In this document: positions 7,261-15,018 of the stretch, piece after piece
Layout of the letters: every line of letters begins with the position of its first letter
How positions within the stretch are numbered: the stretch's first letter is position 1
Source: Candidatus Aminicenantota bacterium
GTDB taxonomy: Bacteria; Acidobacteriota; Aminicenantia; Aminicenantales; Aminicenantaceae
Assembly: GCA_021162615.1 (NCBI GenBank)
Contig: JAGGYH010000132.1
Coordinates: forward strand, 1 to 39,509
Reading direction: 5' to 3'
Length of the DNA stretch: 39,509 nucleotides
The notes under the pieces: model-generated
The model's database searches: none
The model's input: the letters and a program-made list of their open reading frames with translations, nothing else
What the model was told of the DNA's origin: nothing
Program-made: the position numbers and the translations under genes

Positions 7261-9168
7261 TTATTTTTTCCCAGAGCTTTTGCTTCCTGAAGTTGATGCT
7301 GCTGAGCTGGATTTGTTCGAAGACCTTGACCCTGAACGCGAGGCTCCACCGGGACCGGACCTTCCTCCTCCGCTTCCCGCTGCAGAATAGAAACTGCTTC
7401 CAGAACTGATCTTACTCATTGGTGAAATACGAACATTTCCGGAAGAAAGCCGCAGCTCGGGACAACTGATCTCATTTCTGCCCCCAGAATAAATTATAGA
7501 TACCCCCATCTCCCGGGCCGCTTTTATGTCAGGATTCCAGTCTCTGAATCTCATTTGAGACGCTTCCTTTTCATAGGAAACAGCACCTTTGGCAGGAAGA
7601 CTGGCAGCTGTTTTTGTCAAAGCGGCATCCCTATAGGCTCCGCCCTTCCTATCAATTGGATTGCTTTCTGTCTTAGGGGCTTTTATAGCTCTATAAGCAT
7701 CGACTATCTTTGTGTTGAGCTCTTGTTGAGAAAGTTGAGTAAAGGTATCCCCGTCACTTCTGCTGAATTCATCCAAACCTATTATTTTCTTTTGTATATC
7801 AGGGGATGTGATCCATTCGTGCTTGACAAATAAGGCGCTGTCTCTTATATGAAAGTAGGATGAGAGAAAACCATTCTCACCTTTTTTTGCTGCTTTTAGT
7901 ATATTCTTACATACCTTCTTCAAGGGTCCTGTTAAAACGAATTGGGGATTGCTTTTTCGGCTTAGATTATGCAGACTGACATTGGGCAAACCTCCTTCCA
8001 GATCTTCCTTGTTAGGCATCCATGAATCATCCATAAAAGACCAATCCAGCCAATCCAGAAAAGTCCACGGCCTCCAGGAAAAATATCCTGTCAGCATACT
8101 GGGCTGAATTATATAATCCCAGTAAACCCATGCCGGAGAAAAGGCAGAACCAGGAATCCAGAGCCATCCTTTTTTCTCGTGCCAGACCCAGATCCCAAGA
8201 TGGTAAGGAGCCCATCCCCACGGTTCCTCAGGGACCCAGAACATATGACCGTTCACTGCGGTCCACTGCCCGTAGTAGTAAGGCTGCCAGCCTCCCGGAT
8301 AGTATCGATAATGAAAAGGCCTCCATACATATCCATAATAATCATCCCACAGCCATTCTCCATATGTGGTGGAATACTTCTCTGCAAAATATATGACTGC
8401 ATCAGGGTACCTGTACACAGGCTTGGGAAGAGGGCTTTTTCCTTCATGAAGCTCTTCAAAGTTCTTATTTATTTTTTTGTTCCAGAGCACAAAATCAGAA
8501 CTCTGAGTCTCCTCCAAATAATCGAGTTTGTGCTCTTTTGTAACTTGAACCATCTGTGCTTCTTTTATCTTTTCCTGCCTCAAGTTGTCCTCGTCAGGTC
8601 CGTATAAAACAAAAGCTCTCCCCTGTAATACTTTAATATCCGTACTGCCGTCTTCATTTAAGTTTACAACCGCCACTGAATTCTGATCCATATTCAAAGC
8701 AGCATTGGGAGTCATTATCTGGAATAACTCCTGAATCATATAACTCTTGTACATCACATAAACCTGGCCTTTTTCAAGAATGAGATTTGTCAGCTTATTC
8801 CGCGAGCTGAGAGTCTGCGCAAGGATGGTCTCTATTCTTACTTGTGTGTTTTCTTCCAGTCTAAGGATAGCCCCTGTGTCAAACTGCACCTCGCATCTTC
8901 CGTCACTGTCTGTCCGAACAGTATTTCCCGGGGCAACAGGAAAGTTCAAAACCGCGTATTCAGGGCCTATCTGGCCTTCCTTATAAACAATAGGCTGGGA
9001 TTTCTCATTATCAATATAACTTATATGTCCGAAATAGACTTCCAGGCCCTGCTTTACAGCATATCTATACTGAGAGCTGGAAAATGCAGAGGATGAAAGA
9101 GCGAAAAATAAAACCACTGATACGAAGATGACACCTGTTTTCCTATAAATATTTCTTCCTTTTTTCAT
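7261..9168 (-). CDS. Exported FecR-domain / DUF6600-like Trp-Tyr-rich protein
   Basis: The 635-residue protein has a signal peptide or N-terminal anchor (KTGVIFVSVVLFFALSSSAF). A FecR-like beta domain (about 70-225) reads GNTVRTDSDGRCEVQF, AILRLEENTQVRIE, then VAVVNLNEDGSTDIKVLQG. An aromatic-rich DUF6600-type region (about 260-390) has repeated W/Y-rich turns such as YYGYVWRPFHYR, GGWQPYYYGQW and EPWGWAPYHLGIW. The C-terminal 50 residues are a Gly/Ser/Arg/Lys tail that is probably disordered. The start at 9168 follows AAAGGAGCAATCAGA; the in-frame ATG at 9198 has no ribosome-binding site. A sigma-54-like promoter lies at 9205-9220. Proteins of this type are envelope-located and of unknown function. 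It converges on the histidine kinase gene. Confidence 0.9.
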   Translation of the reverse strand: MKKGRNIYRKTGVIFVSVVLFFALSSSAFSSSQYRYAVKQGLEVYFGHISYIDNEKSQPIVYKEGQIGPEYAVLNFPVAPGNTVRTDSDGRCEVQFDTGAILRLEENTQVRIETILAQTLSSRNKLTNLILEKGQVYVMYKSYMIQELFQIMTPNAALNMDQNSVAVVNLNEDGSTDIKVLQGRAFVLYGPDEDNLRQEKIKEAQMVQVTKEHKLDYLEETQSSDFVLWNKKINKNFEELHEGKSPLPKPVYRYPDAVIYFAEKYSTTYGEWLWDDYYGYVWRPFHYRYYPGGWQPYYYGQWTAVNGHMFWVPEEPWGWAPYHLGIWVWHEKKGWLWIPGSAFSPAWVYWDYIIQPSMLTGYFSWRPWTFLDWLDWSFMDDSWMPNKEDLEGGLPNVSLHNLSRKSNPQFVLTGPLKKVCKNILKAAKKGENGFLSSYFHIRDSALFVKHEWITSPDIQKKIIGLDEFSRSDGDTFTQLSQQELNTKIVDAYRAIKAPKTESNPIDRKGGAYRDAALTKTAASLPAKGAVSYEKEASQMRFRDWNPDIKAAREMGVSIIYSGGRNEISCPELRLSSGNVRISPMSKISSGSSFYSAAGSGGGRSGPGGASRSGSRSSNKSSSAASTSGSKSSGKK

Positions 9169-9204
9169 TCTGATTGCTCCTTTACTTCTCCTTGCCATCT
9201 GGAA

Positions 9205-9220
9205 TGCAAGTAATATGCCA
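9205..9220 (-). promoter_or_regulatory. Sigma-54-like promoter of the FecR/DUF6600 gene
   Basis: On the minus strand this reads TGGCATATTACTTGCA, one base from TGGCAC-N5-TTGCA and with correct spacing. The predicted start, near 9194, leaves a leader of about 26 bases. I found no copy of the 4368-4404 dyad upstream. The palindrome at 9325-9352 lies about 144 bases from the start and is a candidate activator site. Confidence 0.65.
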
Positions 9221-9324
9221 AAATAAACCTATGGCATAACAAGAGGGAACTGAGCGAGAAGAGTGACCTGTTTTTAATGCAGCTGACTGTTTTCGAGTAC
9301 AACCAAGATACATATAGAATCCTT

Positions 9325-9352
9325 GAATATATAAGCTAAATCTTATATATTC
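9325..9352. other. Perfect 11-bp inverted repeat
   Basis: GAATATATAAG is followed by a 6-base spacer (CTAAAT) and its exact reverse complement. The region 9221-9431 has no recognisable gene. The repeat could be an operator, an enhancer site for the 9205-9220 promoter, or debris at the edge of the permease deletion. It is immediately followed by CTGGATTATTCA (9352-9363), which resembles the dispersed-repeat end motif. Confidence 0.6.
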
Positions 9353-9431
9353 TGGATTATTCAGTGAATCAAAAAAAGAAGATTTCCGGAACACTTGAAG
9401 ATTATTCTTTAAAACCGGTCCCCTTGTCTGA

Positions 9432-10205
9432 GAGAAAACCCTGGATCAGCCTGACCCCTATCCTATAACCATAGGCACTGCTGCCTCTGTTGTAGCAGGA
9501 GGGTTTATCGTGGGAGCCACTACCAGCGCGGATATCTTTCGTTATTCTAAACCCAAATTAAAAAATATTTTTGGAGCTGCGTTTGTTGCTATGCTGGTAA
9601 GTGCTTTTCTCCACCTTGTCGGTTCTGTTTTTGCCATGAATACAGGACTCTATCACGAAAATCTGCCGGAACTTATCATCTCTCCAGGCTACCTTGGTCT
9701 GGGATTTGTCGGCTTTCTGGTGCTTCTGCTTGCGCAGTGGACCACAAATGACAGCAACATCTACTCATCTGTTCTTGCTCTGAACAATATATTTAAGACA
9801 AAAAGATGGCTGGTCACTATAGGAGCCGGACTCATTGCCTCTGTGCTGGCAGCGCTAGGCATCTTAGAACGACTGGAGCTTTTTCTTGCTTTTCTTAGCG
9901 TAAGCATCGGCCCCATAGGAGGAATCTTTATTTGCGACTATTATCTATTAAGAAGACTCAAGCCATCCATATTAAAAGCAAAAAATATACCGACAGTAAA
10001 TCAAAAAGCTCTGGGAGTCTATCTTGTATCTTTTTTTATCGGATGGCTTACGTCAGGACATCCGTTTACCATAAACATTTTTCCTTTTTCGATTTTTGCT
10101 TTCAACGGAATCATATCTTCAATTATTCTCTATTATGTCATAATGAAAATATTTCCGAATAAGGAGAATACAAATGGCCCTGAAACAAACCATAGAAACC
10201 TATGA
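9432..10205 (+). pseudogene. Truncated NCS1/CodB-like cytosine permease (N-terminal half missing)
   Basis: The reading frame is open from just after an in-frame TGA at 9429-9431 and contains the C-terminal half of a cytosine permease. The order matches E. coli CodB: VVAGGFIVGATTSADIFRY (CodB: VVGSFISAGTLTADFVRF), LLAQWTTNDSNIYSSVL (CodB: LNIWTTNDNALYASGL), then SIGPIGGIFICDYYLLRR (CodB: AIPPVGGVIIADYLMNRR). About 200 N-terminal residues, five or six membrane segments including half of the transport core, are absent. Homology already runs upstream of the only usable start (GTG at 9510). Transport is therefore very unlikely and the gene looks like a deletion remnant. The following small gene overlaps its end by 32 bp. 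Confidence 0.85.
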
Positions 10206-10521
10206 ATTTCTGGATACCCCGGAAATAAGAAAGAATGATGTTGTGAATTTTCTAAACCAATGGGGAGTCAAGCAAAAGGAAATAGAATTCAGGGAAATAA
10301 AAGGCAAAATCGGAGTGGCCATTACAAGTGAAGTCCCTGTACCCGGATGCGCTACCGGAGCCAATAATTTAATGGATCTTGAAAGCGCAGTCCGTTTTGT
10401 TCTGGAAGTCGCAAAAGCATTTGGAAAAGGAAAATGTGAATTCTACGATAAAAAAGAATATCAGAAACCGCTCACTCTCTACGGTTCCTTGGAGCATCTG
10501 AAAACACTCGGGTCAATATAG
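10174..10521 (+). CDS. Small conserved-looking protein of unknown function downstream of the permease relic
   Basis: The 115-residue protein starts MALKQTIETYEFLDTPEIRK at ATG 10174. An AAGGAG ribosome-binding site lies inside the permease frame. It has no signal peptide, membrane segment or catalytic motif that I recognise. A central stretch, VPVPGCATGANNLMDLES, could be a ligand loop, followed by an amphipathic helix and KCEFYDKKEYQKPLTLYG. The first 15 residues are, from memory, reminiscent of the start of DUF1177 proteins, which are about 300 residues, so this could also be a shortened member; that is weak. It was presumably once part of a permease operon and is now an orphan. It ends 5 bp from the convergent barrel gene. 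Confidence 0.7.
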   Translation: MALKQTIETYEFLDTPEIRKNDVVNFLNQWGVKQKEIEFREIKGKIGVAITSEVPVPGCATGANNLMDLESAVRFVLEVAKAFGKGKCEFYDKKEYQKPLTLYGSLEHLKTLGSI

Positions 10522-10526
10522 AACGG

Positions 10527-11120
10527 TTATAAATTAAATCTGAAAACAAGGCCGGCTGTAATCCCGATTCCCCCGATATCAGCTGTCACCTCTCCTTCCT
10601 CGGTTTGAGCATGGCTGTACTTGACACAGACCTTTGCTCCCAGGGAAGAAGAAAAGTCATAATAACATCCGCCCTGAAAACTAAATCCTAAAACCGAACC
10701 CTTGGTGGAGCTTACCGGAAAAGTCGGAGGATACTTTTCCTTGTACATGATGTAATCTAAGCCAGGCCCAATAAAAGGGATGAATCTCTTTAAATCAAAA
10801 AGATATCTTAAAGAAAACGTGATATCCGACATCATTAGGTCAACCTCTTCTTTGGTAACCGTTAGTTTTCCTTTATCGGATAAAAACCTATATTCCACCC
10901 CAATTTCTATGTGCTGTTTCAATATGAAAGGAAGTCTGTATGAGTACTCCCCATAAAAAGCCCAAGCGCTGTCTCCATAGACCTCTTTAAATACTTCATC
11001 CTGCATAAAATAGGCACCCCCTGTTACAGAAAGCCTGGAGCCTTTCATTTCTCTGTTTCCTGCATAAAGCACTGCGGTAAATAAGAAAAACATAAAAAAA
11101 CAGGTATGTGCTTTTCTCAT
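10527..11120 (-). CDS. Outer-membrane beta-barrel protein (OmpW/OprF-N-like size)
   Basis: The 197-residue protein has a signal peptide (KAHTCFFMFFLFTAVLYAG). Alternating polar/aromatic strands follow: RLSVTGGAYF, AWAFYGEYSYRL, IEIGVEYRFL, ITFSLRYLFDL, FIPFIGPGLDYIMY and VLGFSFQGGCYYDF. The final strand ends in RFNL, compatible with BAM recognition. Length fits an eight-stranded barrel. It begins 7 bp after the FG-GAP gene in the same direction, and the two are probably co-transcribed. No specific ligand can be inferred. Confidence 0.85.
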   Translation of the reverse strand: MRKAHTCFFMFFLFTAVLYAGNREMKGSRLSVTGGAYFMQDEVFKEVYGDSAWAFYGEYSYRLPFILKQHIEIGVEYRFLSDKGKLTVTKEEVDLMMSDITFSLRYLFDLKRFIPFIGPGLDYIMYKEKYPPTFPVSSTKGSVLGFSFQGGCYYDFSSSLGAKVCVKYSHAQTEEGEVTADIGGIGITAGLVFRFNL

Positions 11121-11127
11121 GTTTCAT

Positions 11128-12954
11128 TCACTCCACAGTCACATAAGCCGGTGCGCCCTCTATGTTATTGTTGTCGACAGCGGTCACTGCGAATGTGTAT
11201 TGAGTATTGCTTGAGGTATCTCTTATGTAGCAGACAAGATCCTCTGTTGACACCTCATCTATATACTCTAACTTTCTCCACTGTTGGACTCTGTATATTC
11301 TGTACTTTGTAATATTATTATTGTCCGGATTGGCACTCCAGGTGAGCTGAATGACATTCTCATAGTAAAACAAAGCTCTATTGACTTTCCTCTCACCAGT
11401 AAAATTGATTGGAGGCAGAATATAAGCTGTTTGTATTTTCCGGCCGGGAACGATGCTGTTTATAATCCTTTGTTCGCCGTTCAAAAATTCAATCTTCAGA
11501 TCATACGTTGATGATTGAGAAACACCGAAATGAGCGGCCGGCATATCCTGTGCCAGGTATCCGTATTCCCCTGTTATTTCCCGAAATCCTTTCAAAAAAC
11601 CGGACTCCCCAAGATGCCCCCCTTTATAGAGCGTGAGCTTCGCACCAATTCCGCCGGTGCCTCCTGTCTGATCCGAAAGGACTTCGACCTGGATCCAGTT
11701 CGAATCATCAATATCATTTCTTAACAGCACATTATATCCTCTTTTATCCGCGATATAGATATCCAGGTCTCCGTCTCCATCAAAATCCCCCAACGCACTT
11801 GACCTTGGGTCAACAGTGTTCAGGGAGGCCATCAAAGCGCTGACATTGAGAGAGACATAAATGAAATTCCCCTGTCCGTCATTTTGGTAGAAATAACCTC
11901 CTGATTCATAAAGGTCCAAATCCCCATCATGATCAAAATCTCCGAAACAGCAGTGGAAACCGGCATTAGATCCTGCTGTGCTCATCGAGTTGTATTTGTG
12001 AAAAATCCCTCCATTGTTTTTATATATATCTATTCTATGGGCTCCTATGACAGCAAAGTCTAAATCTCCATCATTGTCGATGTCAGCAAAAGTTATTCCA
12101 TTATCTTTGACATTGATGGTTAAAGGAAGGCCAAGGCTTCCGCCTGCTTTGTGAAAATATCCCTTTCCATCATTGAGATATATGGTGGATGGGGGAGCCC
12201 ATTTTGCTTCGGCTATATCTATGTCTCCGTCCTGGTCGATATCAACAGCGCTGACTCCCTGAACAAATCCATTCCATTCAATACCGCGATAGGTCCATGT
12301 AAATGTTCCATCCCCGTTGTTCAAATAAAAATTTTTAAGCTGCTGTGGCGGAGAAGGCTGCGTGCTGAAAGGCTTCGCTTCTGAAAGAGGATTGGAAAAA
12401 TACAAGTCTATATCTCCGTCGCCGTCAAAATCTGCGGCAGCTACCCCTCTGGAAAAAGTATCAATATCCTGAGAGGGGGAAATACTATCAGTGATGTCCT
12501 GGAAATAGCCGGTACCGTCATTTTCATAAATATGATTGTATGAAGGGCTTATTCCTTCATAGGTTGTGGTCGAAAATAAATCAAAGTCTTTATCATTATC
12601 AAGGTCAGCAAAAACCGCGCCATGCGTCCCATTAGGGTAAGCATCGGAAACACCCCGCAAAAAAGCCTCATCCGAAAATATGCTTCCATAGTTTATGTAG
12701 AGAATGTTTTCAACATTCAGTACGCCTTTGGCATCCTCGTTTTTTATGTACAGATCAAGTTTTCCATCACTGTTGACGTCAACCCAGCAGATTCCATGAG
12801 CGCCGAAATAACTGTACCCTCCTACATTATACTTCTGTGTTACATTTGTGAAATGGATACTTCCGGACAAAAAGAGAGGTGATAGAATAAAAGTACAAGC
12901 AAGGATTAATGCCGGTTTTTTCAGAATTCTCAAACAACAACCCTGACAGCTCAT
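11128..12954 (-). CDS. Secreted FG-GAP/VCBS repeat protein with ASPIC/UnbV and FnIII domains
   Basis: The 608-residue protein has a hydrophobic N-terminal segment (about 10-31) consistent with export. It then has at least seven FG-GAP/VCBS blades with calcium-loop motifs: DVNSDGKLDLY, DLDNDKDFDLF, DFDGDGDIDLY, DIDQDGDIDIA, DIDNDGDLDFA, DFDHDGDLDLY and DFDGDGDLDIY. This predicts an integrin-alpha-like propeller. An ASPIC/UnbV domain follows (about 420-510; GTGGIGAKLTLYKGG, EITGEYGYLAQDMPAAHFGV), then a fibronectin III domain (about 525-605). It is likely an extracellular or surface adhesion or glycan-contact protein. No ribosome-binding site is visible before ATG 12954, so the start is less sure. 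It appears to be the first gene of a two-gene unit with the barrel protein. Confidence 0.9.
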   Translation of the reverse strand: MSCQGCCLRILKKPALILACTFILSPLFLSGSIHFTNVTQKYNVGGYSYFGAHGICWVDVNSDGKLDLYIKNEDAKGVLNVENILYINYGSIFSDEAFLRGVSDAYPNGTHGAVFADLDNDKDFDLFSTTTYEGISPSYNHIYENDGTGYFQDITDSISPSQDIDTFSRGVAAADFDGDGDIDLYFSNPLSEAKPFSTQPSPPQQLKNFYLNNGDGTFTWTYRGIEWNGFVQGVSAVDIDQDGDIDIAEAKWAPPSTIYLNDGKGYFHKAGGSLGLPLTINVKDNGITFADIDNDGDLDFAVIGAHRIDIYKNNGGIFHKYNSMSTAGSNAGFHCCFGDFDHDGDLDLYESGGYFYQNDGQGNFIYVSLNVSALMASLNTVDPRSSALGDFDGDGDLDIYIADKRGYNVLLRNDIDDSNWIQVEVLSDQTGGTGGIGAKLTLYKGGHLGESGFLKGFREITGEYGYLAQDMPAAHFGVSQSSTYDLKIEFLNGEQRIINSIVPGRKIQTAYILPPINFTGERKVNRALFYYENVIQLTWSANPDNNNITKYRIYRVQQWRKLEYIDEVSTEDLVCYIRDTSSNTQYTFAVTAVDNNNIEGAPAYVTVE

Positions 12955-13108
12955 TTGGTTTCATAAAGTTTGCCACTTGAAAAATCATTTGTCAATCAAA
13001 TTTAAGAATATCTCAGTCCCATCTTCCCCCCAGGCTGTTTACTGAATTACATCATATATGCTAATATGGATTCTGAATCTTAACGGAATTATTGAGCTAG
13101 ATGCAGAC

Positions 13109-14959
13109 ATGAAAATAAAAAAGTCACCCATTTTATTATCCATAATCGCCCTCCTTGTCCTCTCAAGCTGCGCAAAAAAACAGATGTTCCATAGGGCAGA
13201 TGCCGAAAATCGGGAAACCAAAGATATTAACCTCAATCTGTTAAAAAAGGATCGAGACAACAATCTGTACTATCACAAAAAGTTCGTAACCTTCCGATTC
13301 GAAACGAAAAATGACTCCGTAAATATTCAAAGCAGACTTACAGGAAACTTAAATGTCAATATGAGCTGTATTTCTGATAAAAAAGGGACCCTTTCCATAT
13401 CAAAAAAAGGCATGAAGAAAGCTCCCCAATCCGGATTCACAATGCCAATAAGAGAGGGATACAATGACCTGAACTTTACACTAAGTCTTGAAAAAGGGCA
13501 GCATTTGATTATTCAAAATCCGGATGGACTGGATATCATATTTTCAAAGCCCATTATATACAGGTCCCTTCCGGCAGAAGAGAGAACAAATGTATTTCTG
13601 ATCTCTGTTGATACACTGAGCTCTCTTCATATGAGCCTCTACGGATATAACAGAAACACCACGCCAAATATAGATCAATTCGCTCACGACTCAGTGGTTT
13701 TCCTGAATGCTTTCTCAAACTCATCCTGGACCGTCACTTCTCATATGAGCCTGTTCACATCTCTTCATGAACACGAGCACCAGGTCGAAGAGAGGGCTGA
13801 ATACAAGATAAAAAACCAGAAGCTGATACGCGTTAAGCCTCCTTCTTTTTTTCCTCTCTCATACGACATCCCCTTTTTCGTGGAAGACATATCAGATGAA
13901 TTTGTGGCTGTTAGTTACAACGGAGGAGTCAAGGTGGATGCTCTCTTCGGCTTTTACAGAGGGTTTGATCTCTACTGGAGCAATAATGACCTGTATTCCC
14001 CAAAAGCCGGCTCAGTGATGTTTGAAGAAGCCAGAGACAAATTATCGGAATCCACATTTCCAAAAGCTTTTTATTTTCTGCACACCTACCATGTCCATGC
14101 GCCCCACAATCCTCCAGCAGAATTCTTAAACAAAATCCCCAGGGAAACACAATTAAGAGAATTCGATTTTAACAGAGACCTTGGTGGGAATAAATGTATA
14201 TTTAAAGAAACAGATGATGGCTTTATCGAAGATGTGAAAGCCCTTTATGATGCAGAAATAGTGAGTTTTGACCACTATTTCGGAGAATTTATCACTTTTC
14301 TGAAGGATAACAACCTTTACCAAAACTCCATGATCATTTTACTTTCGGATCATGGAGAAGAATTTTTTGAACACAAAAGATGGGCTCACGGTTCTGACCT
14401 GTATAATGAACAGATCCGAATCCCTCTCATAATAAAGTTCCCGGAACAAAAGTATCAAGGAAAGAGCATAGAAGAAAACATCAGCCTTCAAGATGTTCTC
14501 CCCACCATAATGGATTATTATGGAATCAAATATCCTAAAAACATAAGAGGACGGTCTCTTGTCCCATTGATAAAAAGCGGTAAAACCTTGAAAAGACCCA
14601 TAGTATCATCCATATACAGATTCAAACCGTTTGAACTGCTTCCAGGGAAAATAGCGGTCATCCAGGATAACTATAAAATTATATTCAATAAGAGGTACAC
14701 TCAAGAAACATTCAAATACTTCACATATCCTCCTCCTAAGATCATGCATACAGTGGAGCTATATGATTTGGCAATGGATCCCGGAGAAAAAGTGAATCTT
14801 TTCCAGAAAAACAACATCCCGCAAAAAGATAAACTCTTTGAGTATATAAAAAGAATAATGGAAGAAATGGATACAGCACAAAGAAAAGCTGAAAGAGAAG
14901 AAAAAATATCCGAAGACATGCTCGAAAGGCTGAGAACCCTGGGCTATATCGATAAATAA
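13109..14959 (+). CDS. Sulfatase/alkaline-phosphatase-fold lipoprotein with Thr at the nucleophile position
   Basis: The 616-residue protein starts at ATG 13109 (MKIKKSPILLSIIALLVLSS), giving a lipobox LSSC; a longer frame from 13058 spoils the signal peptide. A non-catalytic N-terminal domain (about 30-160) precedes the sulfatase-fold domain (about 165-500): VFLISVDTLSSLHMSLYGY (metal Asp), TTPNIDQFA, SSWTVTSHMSLFTS (nucleophile loop, T208) and LSDHGEEFFEHKRWAHGS (metal DH and H). Formylglycine sulfatases need Cys or Ser in CxPSR; here the place is Thr, as in phosphoglycerol/phosphoethanolamine transferases. A hydrolase or transferase on phosphate esters is therefore more likely than a sulfatase. 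The C-terminus has ERLRTLGYID, common in this family. It is anchored in the envelope as a lipoprotein. Confidence 0.88.
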   Translation: MKIKKSPILLSIIALLVLSSCAKKQMFHRADAENRETKDINLNLLKKDRDNNLYYHKKFVTFRFETKNDSVNIQSRLTGNLNVNMSCISDKKGTLSISKKGMKKAPQSGFTMPIREGYNDLNFTLSLEKGQHLIIQNPDGLDIIFSKPIIYRSLPAEERTNVFLISVDTLSSLHMSLYGYNRNTTPNIDQFAHDSVVFLNAFSNSSWTVTSHMSLFTSLHEHEHQVEERAEYKIKNQKLIRVKPPSFFPLSYDIPFFVEDISDEFVAVSYNGGVKVDALFGFYRGFDLYWSNNDLYSPKAGSVMFEEARDKLSESTFPKAFYFLHTYHVHAPHNPPAEFLNKIPRETQLREFDFNRDLGGNKCIFKETDDGFIEDVKALYDAEIVSFDHYFGEFITFLKDNNLYQNSMIILLSDHGEEFFEHKRWAHGSDLYNEQIRIPLIIKFPEQKYQGKSIEENISLQDVLPTIMDYYGIKYPKNIRGRSLVPLIKSGKTLKRPIVSSIYRFKPFELLPGKIAVIQDNYKIIFNKRYTQETFKYFTYPPPKIMHTVELYDLAMDPGEKVNLFQKNNIPQKDKLFEYIKRIMEEMDTAQRKAEREEKISEDMLERLRTLGYIDK

Positions 14960-15018
14960 CGGAACTATCAGGGATTATGTAAATCTATTTATATCGAAAC
15001 CCTTATCCATCATCCAGG

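Noticed and set aside
9221-9431. Search for further copies of the TGTyC-N6-GAACA dyad near the FecR sigma-54-like promoter
   Set aside because: No acceptable match; nearby TGTTT and TGTCT stretches lack the GAACA partner.
12955-13000. Minus-strand TGGCA followed by TATGA upstream of the FG-GAP gene, considered as a sigma-54 promoter
   Set aside because: The -12 element lacks the GC pair and has more than one mismatch.
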